Assembly: GCF_013184545.1 (NCBI RefSeq)
Contig: NZ_JAAOJA010000006.1
Coordinates: forward strand, 186,001-250,000
DNA length: 64,000 nucleotides
From: Pseudomonas tumuqii
Lineage (GTDB): Bacteria; Pseudomonadota; Gammaproteobacteria; Pseudomonadales; Pseudomonadaceae
Direction of reading: 5' to 3'
The translations under genes and the position numbers were made by a program. Shown here piece after piece: positions 56,084 to 64,000 of this stretch (positions are counted from its first letter, which is position 1; each line of letters begins with the position of its first letter). The notes under the pieces were generated by a model. The model saw only the letters and a list, made by a program, of their open reading frames with translations. It made no database searches and was not told the DNA's origin.

Positions 56084-58798
56084 CTAGACCTCCTGCTTCT
56101 TCAGCAGCCACACGCTGAGCGCGCTGGCGACGAGGAAGAAGCCCAGCAGCGCCAGGCATTGCGGCCACAGGCTGCGCAGGTCGAGGGCCTTGGTGAAGGT
56201 GCCGACGGCGATGTCGAGGAAGTGCCCGGCCGGGAACACGTGGCCCATCAACGCCGAGCCGCCTTCCAGCGAGGAACGCGGCACGATCAGCCCGGAATAC
56301 TGGATGGTCGGCAGGGTGGTGATGATCACCGTGCCGAGGATCGCGGCGATCTGGGTGCGGGTGAAGGCCGAGATCAGCAGGCCCAGGCTGGTGGTGGCGA
56401 GCAGGTAGAGCAGGCCGCCGAGCGCCAGGGTCAGGCCGCTGCCCTTGAACGGCACGCCGAACAGCAGGCGGTTGAGAGCCACCAGCATGGCCAGGTTGAG
56501 CAGGCTGATGACCAGGTACGGCAGCTGCTTGCCGAGCAGGAACTCCAGGCGGGTCAGCGGCGTGGCGTAGAAGTTGCTGATCGAGCCCAGCTCCTTTTCC
56601 CGCACCACGCCCAGTGCGGTGAGCATGGCCGGGATGAAGGCCAGGATCAGCGCCATCACCCCGGGACCGATGGCGTGCACGCTGACCACATCCTGGTTGT
56701 AGCGAAAGCGCGTCTCCAGGCGCGCCACGGCCGGCGCGGCGAGGGTCGGGCTGCTCTCCCGGGCCAGGCGTTCGAGGTTGGCCAGGTGCACGGCCTCGAT
56801 ATAGTTGCGGCTGGTCTCGGCGCGAAACGGCATGCCGCCGTCGAGCCAGGCGGCCACCTGCGGCTGGCGCCCGGCCAGCAGGTCGCGGCCGAAGCCCGGC
56901 GGGATCTGCAGCGCCAGCTTCAGCTCCGAGCGTTGCAGGCGCCGGTGCAGCTCGCCGGCGTCGCTGATCGGCGCGCGCTCGTCGAAATAGCGCGAGCTGC
57001 GGAACGCCTCCAGGTAGGCGCGGCTGTGCGGCGACTGGTCCTGGTCGAGGGCGGCGAAGGCGATGTGCTCCACGTCCAGGGAGATGCCGTAGCCGAAGAT
57101 CACCATCATGAACAAGGCGCCGAACAGGGCGAAGGCCAGGCGCACCCGGTCGCGCAGCAGCTCCATGCTCTCGCGCACGGCCAGGGCGCGCAGGCGGCGC
57201 AGGCTGAAGCCGGGCTGCAGCGGCACGGCGCCGGCGGTCGCGGCGGCAACAGCCGCTGGCGGCGCCGCGGGGCTGTCGCCCTGGGCCTGCTCCAGGCAGC
57301 GGACGAAGGCCTGTTCCAGGTCCTGCGCGGCGAACTGCTGCTGCAGCGCGGCCGGGGTGTCGCAGGCCAGCACCCGCCCGGCATGCATCAGCGAGATGCG
57401 GTCGCAGCGCTCGGCCTCGTTCATGAAGTGAGTGGAGAGGAAGATGGTCACCCCCTGCTCGCGCGACAGCTCCAGCAGCAGGCGCCAGAAGTCGTCGCGC
57501 GCCGCCGGGTCGACGCCGGAGGTGGGTTCGTCGAGGATCAGCACCTCCGGGCCATGGATCACCGCCACCGCCAGCGACAGCCGTTGACGCAGGCCCAGGG
57601 GCAGGGCGCCGGCCGCGTCGCCGGCGTGTTCGGTCAGACCGAAGCGCTCGATCAGCGCCTGGCTGCGCGTGCGGCCCTCGCTCGCCGGCAGGTCGAACAG
57701 GCGCGCATGCAGTTCGAGGTTCTGCCGCACGCTCAGCTCGCCATACAGCGAGAAGCTCTGCGACATGAAGCCGACCCGCTTGCGCGTGGCCAGGTCGCCG
57801 GCGTCCACCGGCTGGCCGAGCAACCGGGCGCTGCCCGCGCTGGCCGGCAGCAGGCCGGTGAGCACCTTCATGGTGGTGGTCTTGCCGCAGCCGTTGGAGC
57901 CGAGAAAGCCAAAGATCTCGCCGCGGCGGATGGCGAAGCTGACCTTGTCCACCGCGGTGAAATCGCCGAAGCGCAGGCTGAGGTCGCGGGCCTCGATGGC
58001 GATCTCGGCGGACTGCGCGGGCAGCGGCGGGATCAGCAGCGCCTGGCGCGGCGCGGCGCCGCCCTGGAAGTGGGTGAAGGCTTCGTCCAGGTGGCCGCTG
58101 GCGGTGACCCTGGCCAGCTCGGCGGTACGGCCCGCGGCGATCAGCCGGCCGCGGTCGAGCATCAGGCAGTGTTCGAACTGCTCGGCCTCCTCCATGTAGG
58201 CGGTGGCCACCAGCAGGGTCAGCTGCGGCCGGCCGCCACGCACCTGCTCGACCAGTTCCCAGAAGCGCCGGCGCGACAAGGGGTCGACCCCGGTGGTCGG
58301 CTCGTCGAGGATCAGCAGGTCCGGCTCGTGGATCAGCGCGCAGCACAGCCCGAGCTTCTGCTTCATGCCGCCGGACAGCTTGCCGGCCGGGCGCTCGGCG
58401 AAGCGGGTCAGGTCGGTGGCCGCCAGCAGGTTGGCCATGCGCGCCTGGCGCTCGGCGCGGCTCAGACCGAACAGGGTGGCGAAGAAGTGGATGTTCTCGG
58501 CAATCGACAAGTCGGGGTAGAGGTTGTGCCCCAGCCCCTGGGGCATGAAGGCGATGCGCGGGTACAGGCTGGTGCGGTGGCGGCGCTGCTCGATCGGCCC
58601 GCCGAGCACCTCCAGGTTGCCGCGCTGCAGCTTCTTCACCCCGGCGATCAGCCCCAGCAGGCTGGACTTGCCGGCGCCGTCCGGGCCGATCAGGGCGCAG
58701 CGCGCACCGACCGTCAGCTTGAAGTCGATCCCGTCCAGCGCCAGCTGCTTGCCGTAGCCATGCTGCAGGCCTTCGGCGCGGATCGCCCAGGCGCTCAT
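56084..58798 (-). CDS. RbbA-like ABC transporter, fused ATPase-ATPase-permease
   Basis: A 904-aa fusion of two ABC ATPase domains and one ABC-2 membrane domain. NBD1 (about 7-235): Walker A GPDGAGKSS, signature LSGGMKQKL, Walker B LLILDEPTTGVDP. NBD2 (about 290-515): Walker A GSNGCGKTT, Walker B VLILDEPTSGVDP, but its signature reads LPLGLRQRL in place of LSGGQ. The H-loop of NBD1 is TAYMEEAE, lacking the His, as I recall for YhiH/RbbA. The permease (about 545-904) has a large periplasmic loop. E. coli RbbA binds ribosomes; the genomic neighbours here point to export. Confidence 0.9.
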   Translation of the reverse strand: MSAWAIRAEGLQHGYGKQLALDGIDFKLTVGARCALIGPDGAGKSSLLGLIAGVKKLQRGNLEVLGGPIEQRRHRTSLYPRIAFMPQGLGHNLYPDLSIAENIHFFATLFGLSRAERQARMANLLAATDLTRFAERPAGKLSGGMKQKLGLCCALIHEPDLLILDEPTTGVDPLSRRRFWELVEQVRGGRPQLTLLVATAYMEEAEQFEHCLMLDRGRLIAAGRTAELARVTASGHLDEAFTHFQGGAAPRQALLIPPLPAQSAEIAIEARDLSLRFGDFTAVDKVSFAIRRGEIFGFLGSNGCGKTTTMKVLTGLLPASAGSARLLGQPVDAGDLATRKRVGFMSQSFSLYGELSVRQNLELHARLFDLPASEGRTRSQALIERFGLTEHAGDAAGALPLGLRQRLSLAVAVIHGPEVLILDEPTSGVDPAARDDFWRLLLELSREQGVTIFLSTHFMNEAERCDRISLMHAGRVLACDTPAALQQQFAAQDLEQAFVRCLEQAQGDSPAAPPAAVAAATAGAVPLQPGFSLRRLRALAVRESMELLRDRVRLAFALFGALFMMVIFGYGISLDVEHIAFAALDQDQSPHSRAYLEAFRSSRYFDERAPISDAGELHRRLQRSELKLALQIPPGFGRDLLAGRQPQVAAWLDGGMPFRAETSRNYIEAVHLANLERLARESSPTLAAPAVARLETRFRYNQDVVSVHAIGPGVMALILAFIPAMLTALGVVREKELGSISNFYATPLTRLEFLLGKQLPYLVISLLNLAMLVALNRLLFGVPFKGSGLTLALGGLLYLLATTSLGLLISAFTRTQIAAILGTVIITTLPTIQYSGLIVPRSSLEGGSALMGHVFPAGHFLDIAVGTFTKALDLRSLWPQCLALLGFFLVASALSVWLLKKQEV

Positions 58799-59760
58799 TG
58801 CAGCTCGGCCGGCCAGGCGACCTCGGCGCTGCGCACATAGCCGGCGCCGGGCATGCCCGGCTTGGCCTGGGGCACGGCGGCCGGCTCGGTCAGGCGCAGC
58901 TTGACCCGGAATACCAGCTTCTGCCGCTCGTCACGGGTCTCCACCTCCTTGGGGGTGAACTGCGCCTTGGCGGCCACATAGGCGATCCTGGCCGGCAGCG
59001 GCCGCTCGGGCAGGGCGTCGAGCAGCACCCGCGCCTCGTCGCCCTGGGTCAGGCGGCCGGCGACGGCGGCGGGCAGGTAGAGGTTCATGTACTGCTCGCC
59101 GGGGTCGATCAGCAGCAGCACCCGGCCGCCGGCGCCGAGCACCTCGCCGGGCTCGGCCAGGCGCAGCTGGACCAGGCCGTCGAGCGGCGCGCGCAGGCTG
59201 CTGTCGTCGATCTCACTGCTCAGCTGGGCGACCAGCGCCTGGGCCGCGCCGATCGCCGCGCGGGCCGCCGAGACCTGGGCGCGGGCGGCCTCCAGGGCGG
59301 CGCCGGCGGTGTCGAAGCGCGCCTGCTGCTGGTCGAGTTGCTGGCGGCTGGTGTGGCCACGCCGGAACAGCTCGCGGAAGCGCTTGAGGTCCTGCTCGGC
59401 CAGCCGCCGCTCGCTCTCGCGCAGGCGCACGGTGGCCTGGCTGGCGGCCAGGTTCTCCTCGGCGCGGCGCACCTCGGCCTCGGCCTGGGCGCGCTGGGCC
59501 TCCAGGGTGCGGGTGTCCAGGCGGGCGAGCAACTGGCCTTTCTGCACCCGGTCGCCTTCCTGCACCCGCACCTCGGCCAGGCGCCCGGGGTACTTGCTGG
59601 CGATCTGCACCTCGGTGGCCTCCAGGCGCCCGTTGCCCATGGCCAGGCCTTCGGGCAGACGTTCCCTGAGCGACAGCCAATAGCCGAGCAGGCCGGCGGC
59701 GAGCAGGCCCAGCAGTAGGGGCACGACGAACAGGCGGGAAGGGCGGAGCTCGCTAGACAT
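58795..59760 (-). CDS. HlyD family membrane fusion protein (YhiI-like)
   Basis: A 321-aa periplasmic adaptor: an N-terminal membrane anchor (about 11-30), a biotinyl-lipoyl half (GRLEATEVQIASKYPGRLAEV), a coiled-coil hairpin (about 85-190, rich in Ala/Arg/Glu heptads), and the second lipoyl half (LRAPLDGLVQLRLAEPGEV). The start at 59760 is preferred (AGGA upstream). It is the first gene of a three-gene export operon; the stop overlaps the ATPase gene start (ATGA). A TolC-type outer-membrane partner is not in the window. Confidence 0.92.
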   Translation of the reverse strand: MSSELRPSRLFVVPLLLGLLAAGLLGYWLSLRERLPEGLAMGNGRLEATEVQIASKYPGRLAEVRVQEGDRVQKGQLLARLDTRTLEAQRAQAEAEVRRAEENLAASQATVRLRESERRLAEQDLKRFRELFRRGHTSRQQLDQQQARFDTAGAALEAARAQVSAARAAIGAAQALVAQLSSEIDDSSLRAPLDGLVQLRLAEPGEVLGAGGRVLLLIDPGEQYMNLYLPAAVAGRLTQGDEARVLLDALPERPLPARIAYVAAKAQFTPKEVETRDERQKLVFRVKLRLTEPAAVPQAKPGMPGAGYVRSAEVAWPAELQ

Positions 59761-59901
59761 GAATTGCATCCTGCAGAGTGACGCAGCCAGTGTGCCAGCG
59801 CTGCCGGTGTGGGTCTTGATGCGCATCAATCGACAGTCATCGCCGGAGGCAGCTGGCCGCTAACCGATCGGCGCGGCTACCCCGCGCGCACCCGTGTGTG
59901 C

Positions 59902-61266
59902 TTAAAGCTGGCTCGCCAGTACGTCGACCTGCGCCTGGCGCTCCAGCTGTTGCAGGCGCGCGCGGGGATTGAGCGATGACCACTCGGGGTGGGCGCGGGC
60001 CCTGTGCAGGGCGTCGGGCAGCTTGCCCTCGCGCCACAGCGCCTCCTGCGGCGCAGCCAGTTCGAGGGTGCCCATGGCCGCATGGCCGCGGGCTTCCAGG
60101 GCTTGCAGCAACAGTTGCTGGCGCAGGGCGAGCAGGCGCAGCACGGCGTCGTCCACGCTCAGTTCGCGCTGACCCTTGAGTTTGCCTTTCAGGCGGGCGC
60201 CGTAGCCGCGCAGGGTCTGTGCGCCGCCGCCGATCAGGGCGCCGAGGGCGGCCGCGGCGCCGAGGGTGACGCCGCCCACCAGCAGGTCGATGCCGACGCC
60301 GGTGGCGGCGCCGGCGGCCATGCCGCCGCCGACCTTGACCCCGAGCTGCTTGAGGGTTTCCGGGTTGAACAGGTCGTCGCCCCAGCGGCCGTCGAGCAAG
60401 GGCACGGCTTCGGCCTTGGCGTCGTCTGGGCGGAAGGCGTAAAGCCGCAGCAAGGCCTCGACGCAACGCTGTTCGCGCTGGCGGATGGTCTCGCGCAACT
60501 CGCGGATCGCGCCTTGCTCCAGGGTTGGCTGGGCCGCCACGCTGCGTCGGCAGGCGGCGCAGTCGAGCAGCAGCTCGGCGATCAGCCGGGTGCCGCTGTG
60601 GCGGCGGGCCTGGCGCTGCGCTTCATGGTCGTCGATCAGCCGTTGCAGCTGAGGCCGGGCCTTTTCCTGCAACAGGGCCAGGCTCTCGTACAGCCGGCGT
60701 TCGCCATCCAGCGGCGGCGCCACGCTGTCGAAGGCGACCCGCGCATGCAGGCCGAGGCGGGCCAGGGCCTGGTACCAGTCGTCTTCGCGGTGCTGGCGGC
60801 CGGCGACGAAGTTCAGCACCGGCAGCAAGGGCCGGCCGCACATGGTGAGGATCGCCAGCTCGTCGCGGTATTTGGCCAGCACCGGCTCGCGGGCGTCGAT
60901 CACGTAGAGGCCGGCGTCCGAGGCGAGCAACTGGCGCAGCACCTTGGCCTCCTGCTCGAAACGCTGGCGCGCCTCGCTGCCATCGAGAAAACGCGCCAGG
61001 CGTGCCGGGCCGTCCAGGCGTTCGCCGGGGCGTTCCAGGCGTTCCAGGTAGTCGAGCAGGGCGATGGCGTCTTCCAGGCCGGGGGTGTCGTACAGCTCGA
61101 GCAGCGCCTGGCCGTCCACCGACAGGCGCGCGCCCTCGACATGGCGGGTGGTGCTGGGGCGATGCGAGACCTCGCCGAAACCGACGTCGCGGGTCAGGGT
61201 GCGCAGCAGCGAGGTCTTGCCGACATTGGTGTGGCCGACCACGGCCAGCTTGAGCGGTTGGCTCAT
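59902..61266 (-). CDS. GTPase / DUF3482 domain protein
   Basis: A 454-aa protein with an Era-like GTPase at the N-terminus: G1 GHTNVGKTS at residues 11-19, the switch Thr in RPSTTRHVEG and G3 DTPG. G4 is unusual; LNFVAGRQH lies where NKxD is expected. The C-terminal DUF3482 region (about 200-454) contains a glycine-alanine-rich amphipathic stretch (GGGMAAGAATGVGIDLLVGG, then GAAAALGALIGGG) that could enter membranes. These proteins co-occur with DUF2868, the next gene upstream. No function is established. Confidence 0.85.
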   Translation of the reverse strand: MSQPLKLAVVGHTNVGKTSLLRTLTRDVGFGEVSHRPSTTRHVEGARLSVDGQALLELYDTPGLEDAIALLDYLERLERPGERLDGPARLARFLDGSEARQRFEQEAKVLRQLLASDAGLYVIDAREPVLAKYRDELAILTMCGRPLLPVLNFVAGRQHREDDWYQALARLGLHARVAFDSVAPPLDGERRLYESLALLQEKARPQLQRLIDDHEAQRQARRHSGTRLIAELLLDCAACRRSVAAQPTLEQGAIRELRETIRQREQRCVEALLRLYAFRPDDAKAEAVPLLDGRWGDDLFNPETLKQLGVKVGGGMAAGAATGVGIDLLVGGVTLGAAAALGALIGGGAQTLRGYGARLKGKLKGQRELSVDDAVLRLLALRQQLLLQALEARGHAAMGTLELAAPQEALWREGKLPDALHRARAHPEWSSLNPRARLQQLERQAQVDVLASQL

Positions 61267-61275
61267 CGTAGGCTC

Positions 61276-61345
61276 CGTAGGGTGGATGACGCTTTACCCA
61301 TCCACCAACAACGATGGTGGATGAAAAAGGCGTCATCCACCCTAC
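61276..61345. repeat. 70-bp GTAGGGTGGATGACGC palindromic repeat, copy 2
   Basis: The ends CGTAGGGTGGATGACGC (61276-61292) and GCGTCATCCACCCTAC (61330-61345) are inverted repeats; CATCCACC (61299) and GGTGGATG (61316) form the nested hairpin. Sequence and layout are the same as at 34584-34658, so this is a repeat family, here between the DUF2868 and GTPase genes. Confidence 0.85.
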
Positions 61346-61374
61346 CCAGCTCGCGTAGCCTGGATTGAACGATA

Positions 61375-62763
61375 TCAGTCATGGCCGCTCTCCAGCCAGC
61401 TCAGCGGTGCGCTGTCGCTGTGCGCCAGCTGCAGCTGGTCCAGGGCGGCGTGCCAGTCGCCGAGGCGTTCACTGTCCAGGGCTTCGCCGGGTTGGCCCGG
61501 CAGCAGCCAGATGCGCGTGGCTGCCGCCGTACGGGCCAGTTCGCCGAGCAGCGCCAGGCTGCCGCGATCCGGCGAGCGGCGCGGGTCGCAGGCGATCGCC
61601 AGGCGCGCCGGGGGGAAGCGGGTGAGTTGTTCGAGCAGGTGCTGGCGCTGTTCGCGGCTGTCGATCACCCCGGCGTCGCTGATGCCCTTGGGCAATGCCG
61701 GTGGCCAGGGCCGTCGCTCGTCCAGTTCGATGGCGACCAGTATGGCGCCCTGGCTGTCTTGCGGGTTGCTGCCGGCGGTTGGCTGCGGCCACTGTGCGGG
61801 CGCCGCATCGCACACCCCGAGGCGTTCGCTGCTCGGTTGCAGGCGTTCGCGCAGCAGGCTGTAACCGGGCAGGCCGACGTCCAGCTGCAGGGCGGCGCAA
61901 CCCCGGCGCCAGCGCCACAGGCAGAACAGCCCCAGCAGCAGGCGCGGCAGCAGGCCGTAGACCAGCAGCACGCCGACCAGCCAGCCGGCCCAGCTCAGGC
62001 GCGCGGCTTCGCTAGCCAGGGCGCTGTCGCCGCTGGCACGGATCAGCTCGGCATCCGGCAGGCTGAAGCCGAGCAGTGCCGGCAGCGCACCGAGGGCCTG
62101 GGTCAGGGCGATAAAGGTTTCACCGCCGAGAATGGTGCTTTCCCAGACGAAGCCGTAGCGACGGGTGGCGAGCAGCGTCAGCAGGCTCAGCAGTGCCGCC
62201 AGCAGGGCCAGCAGCCACAGGCCGTGGACCAGCACGCCCAGGCCCCAGCGGCCGAGGCGTTGGCGTTGCAGCAGCACCAGCAAGGCCGGCGCCAGTTGCG
62301 CGGCCTGGGCGTCGCGGGCGAGTTTTTCGCTGAGCCACAACCACAGCCGGCCGAGGGCGCCGGTGCTGTCGCGCGCCAGCAGCAGGCCCAGGGCCCAGCC
62401 GAGCAGCATCAGCAGGTTGAGGCCGAGCAGGCTGCCCAGGGCCCAGAACACATTGACCGGGCGCTGGCCGTCGCCAAGCGCCGCAAGCGCCAGGCCGATG
62501 CCGCTGAGCAGGGCCAGCAGCAGCAGCGCCGCCAGGGCCAGGCGCGCGCCCTGCAGCCAGTGGCGCAGGGCCTGCAGCTGACCGTCACGCTCGGCGAGCA
62601 GCAGGGCGCGGGCCTGAATGCGTTCGGCAAGATCGCCGCCGCCGGCCTGGGCGCGACGATTGGCTTCGCGGTCTTCCAGCGGACCGGCGTGCTCTTCGCG
62701 CAGGCGAATCGCTTCGCTGAGCCAGAGGCGCTGGAGTTTGTTCGGAGCAGGTTCGGTGGTCAC
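61375..62763 (-). CDS. DUF2868 domain membrane protein
   Basis: A 462-aa protein, GTG start at 62763 (frame and GAGA upstream). The N-terminal 60 residues are helical and charged (LSEAIRLREEHAGPL). Membrane helices lie at about 70-93, 105-130, 160-200 and around 265-300; the C-terminal 150 residues are soluble. It matches the DUF2868 family (FVWESTILGGETFIALTQALG). It is paired with the DUF3482 GTPase downstream, separated by a palindromic repeat. The role is unknown; a membrane partner for the GTPase is a reasonable inference. Confidence 0.83.
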   Translation of the reverse strand: MTTEPAPNKLQRLWLSEAIRLREEHAGPLEDREANRRAQAGGGDLAERIQARALLLAERDGQLQALRHWLQGARLALAALLLLALLSGIGLALAALGDGQRPVNVFWALGSLLGLNLLMLLGWALGLLLARDSTGALGRLWLWLSEKLARDAQAAQLAPALLVLLQRQRLGRWGLGVLVHGLWLLALLAALLSLLTLLATRRYGFVWESTILGGETFIALTQALGALPALLGFSLPDAELIRASGDSALASEAARLSWAGWLVGVLLVYGLLPRLLLGLFCLWRWRRGCAALQLDVGLPGYSLLRERLQPSSERLGVCDAAPAQWPQPTAGSNPQDSQGAILVAIELDERRPWPPALPKGISDAGVIDSREQRQHLLEQLTRFPPARLAIACDPRRSPDRGSLALLGELARTAAATRIWLLPGQPGEALDSERLGDWHAALDQLQLAHSDSAPLSWLESGHD

Positions 62764-62880
62764 GCGGCGTCTCGTTGGCCAGGTCGAGTCTGAGCATAAC
62801 CCGTGCTGCCGTGTTGGGCTAAGCCTTGTCCGTCCGGGGTCGGCTGCACGGGCAGCGGTTGCTCTGCTATGCTCGTCGCC

Positions 62881-63393
62881 ATGAAAAATTCCCTGCCTCT
62901 CTGCCTGATCGCCGCCCTCGCGGACAACCGCGTGATCGGCCGCGACAACCAACTGCCCTGGCGCCTGCCGGCCGACCTCAAGCACTTCAAGGCGCTGACC
63001 CTGGGCAAGCCGATCATCATGGGGCGCAAGACCTGGGACTCGCTCGGCCGGCCCTTGCCGGGCCGGCTCAACCTGGTGGTCAGCCGCCTGCCCGGCTTGC
63101 AGCTCGAGGGCGCCGAAGTCTTCGCCTCGCTCGAGGCGGCCATCGTCCGCGCCGAGCAGTGGGCCCATGAGCAGGGGGTCGACGAACTGATGCTGATCGG
63201 CGGCGCGCAGCTTTACCAGCAGGCGCTACCCTTGGCCGCACGGTTGTACCTGACCCGGGTCGAGCTGAGTCCCGAGGGCGATGCCTGGTTTCCAGAGTTT
63301 GACGCTGCGGCATGGCACTGCACGGCCTCCGAGACCTTTGCGCCTCTGGAGCAAGCGCCGGCATACGCCTTCGAGACGTGGACACGACGCTGA
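62881..63393 (+). CDS. folA: Dihydrofolate reductase FolA
   Basis: A 170-aa NADPH-dependent enzyme that regenerates tetrahydrofolate and is the trimethoprim target. LPLCLIAALADNRVIGRDNQ starts the fold; LPWRLPADLKHFK holds the acid residue D32; GKPIIMGRKTWDSLGRPLPG and DELMLIGGAQLYQ are present. The enzyme serves thyA at 54.2 kb in the folate cycle. It is divergent from the DUF2868 gene. Confidence 0.98.
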   Translation: MKNSLPLCLIAALADNRVIGRDNQLPWRLPADLKHFKALTLGKPIIMGRKTWDSLGRPLPGRLNLVVSRLPGLQLEGAEVFASLEAAIVRAEQWAHEQGVDELMLIGGAQLYQQALPLAARLYLTRVELSPEGDAWFPEFDAAAWHCTASETFAPLEQAPAYAFETWTRR

Positions 63394-63517
63394 GCGTGGC
63401 GAGCAGTTGCGCATGTGATGGGCTGCGGTCCGCGGCTTTCTTGATCTCGGCCAATTCGCCAGAGCATTTGTTGGTCTAGGATTGCTGACTTGCCCACAGC
63501 ACCTACAGGCTTGCACC

Positions 63518-64000
63518 ATGGCTGCAGTCAAATCCGATAGCCCGCAGGCGGACACCCTGGCCGCGATCATCCGTCATCCGCTGTGGGAGGATGCCCTGGC
63601 CCTGTTGATGGGCACCGCCATGGTCGCCCTGGGCATCGCCCTCTATGCCCATGCGGGGCTGCTGACCGGCGGCACCGTGGGCGTGGCCTTCCTGCTCAAG
63701 TACCTGCTCGGCTGGTCGTTCGGCTGGTCGTTCTTCCTGATCAACCTGCCGTTCTATGCCCTGGCCATCTGGCAGATGGGCTGGCAGTTCACCCTGCGGA
63801 CCTTCTGCGCGGTCGGCCTGGTGTCGCTGCTGGCCGAACTGACCCCGCAATGGATCGGCTTCGCCCAGTTGAATGTGCTCTATGCGGCCTTGTTCGGCGG
63901 CTTCGCCATGGGCCTGGGGCTGTTGATGCTGTTCCGTCATCGCGCCAGCCTCGGCGGCGTGAATATCCTCGCGCTGTACCTGCAGGAGCGCTTCGGCCTG
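63518..64000 (+). CDS. YitT-like membrane protein, 5' part
   Basis: The first 161 codons of a membrane protein cut by the window end. Hydrophobic helices are seen at about 25-50, 55-75, 80-100 and 115-140, with GLLTGGTVGVAFLLKYLLGW and FGGFAMGLGLLMLFRHRASLGGVNI, the latter fitting the YitT/DUF161-type repeat (GxxxGxGxxLxxRxxxSxGGxDI). Function unknown. The 124 bases before it contain no clear signal. Confidence 0.75.
   Translation, partial: MAAVKSDSPQADTLAAIIRHPLWEDALALLMGTAMVALGIALYAHAGLLTGGTVGVAFLLKYLLGWSFGWSFFLINLPFYALAIWQMGWQFTLRTFCAVGLVSLLAELTPQWIGFAQLNVLYAALFGGFAMGLGLLMLFRHRASLGGVNILALYLQERFGL

Noticed and set aside
56079..58838. A 919-codon frame overlapping the RbbA-like gene in another frame
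   Set aside because: Pro/Arg/Ala-rich shadow without motifs; the +1-shifted frame holds two Walker A/B pairs and a permease domain.
54967..59760. The HlyD-ABC operon as a type I secretion system for a toxin
   Set aside because: No RTX-type substrate or TolC-like gene in the window, and the ATPase is of the RbbA/ABC-2 class rather than HlyB type.

Overview
The window is a chromosomal segment of a Pseudomonas species in the P. aeruginosa / mendocina / stutzeri part of the genus. The evidence is uniformly high GC with strong third-position bias, and a gene order that closely follows P. aeruginosa PAO1 as I remember it: trmB, hemW, metXW, proC, pilTU, pyrRB-pyrC', tonB3, gshB, pilGHIJK-chpABC, bioA, rhlE2, metF-ahcY, and then the ilvA / rppH-ptsP / lgt-thyA / folA block. 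I see no rRNA, tRNA, CRISPR array, transposase, integrase or phage gene. It looks like core chromosome with a few accessory insertions. The species name is inference.

Left part (1-20 kb): the 3' end of trmB; a DUF1329 lipoprotein-like secreted protein; small DUF genes; a minus-strand housekeeping run (DUF3392, hemW, rdgB, a DUF4426 gene, metW, metX, a dynamin-like GTPase, yggU, yggT, proC, yggS); the divergent pilus-retraction pair pilT-pilU; a TM2 membrane protein; and the minus-strand pyrimidine operon pyrR-pyrB-pyrC' with algH and ruvX upstream. pyrC' encodes a dihydroorotase-like subunit without metal-binding histidines. tonB3 and gshB follow.

Centre (20-34 kb): the complete Pil-Chp chemosensory cluster, pilG-pilH-pilI-pilJ-pilK-chpA-chpB-chpC, which controls type IV pilus function and surface sensing. 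ChpA is a giant hybrid kinase (about 2450 aa) with six His phosphotransfer domains, two Thr-containing variants, and an (EA)11 tract encoded by a perfect hexamer microsatellite. With pilT, pilU and tonB3 nearby, this is a twitching-motility island.

Right part (34-64 kb): rsmE, bioA, a cytochrome b561 / YceI pair, rhlE2, a periplasmic solute-binding protein, ppnN, and the S-adenosylhomocysteine recycling genes metF and ahcY, with an SAH riboswitch in front of ahcY. Then come a RutR-like TetR regulator, ilvA, a HAD phosphatase divergent from rppH-ptsP (PTS-Ntr enzyme I), an NRDE protein, a TauE/SafE transporter, lgt-thyA, a HlyD / RbbA-type ABC / permease export operon, a DUF3482 GTPase paired with a DUF2868 membrane protein, folA, and the start of a YitT-like membrane protein. 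The mexR-mexAB-oprM efflux locus that in PAO1 lies between the YceI gene and rhlE2 is absent here.

Intergenic regions carry several families of short palindromic, MITE-like repeats (GTAGGGTGG-type, AACAGGCTGTTGAAAAA-type, AGCTTCAAGC-type). One repeat-like sequence appears to have been incorporated into the N-terminus of hemW. I did not find a clearly new multi-gene system. The least-characterised candidates are the DUF3482/DUF2868 pair, the single dynamin-like GTPase, and the HlyD-RbbA-permease operon.
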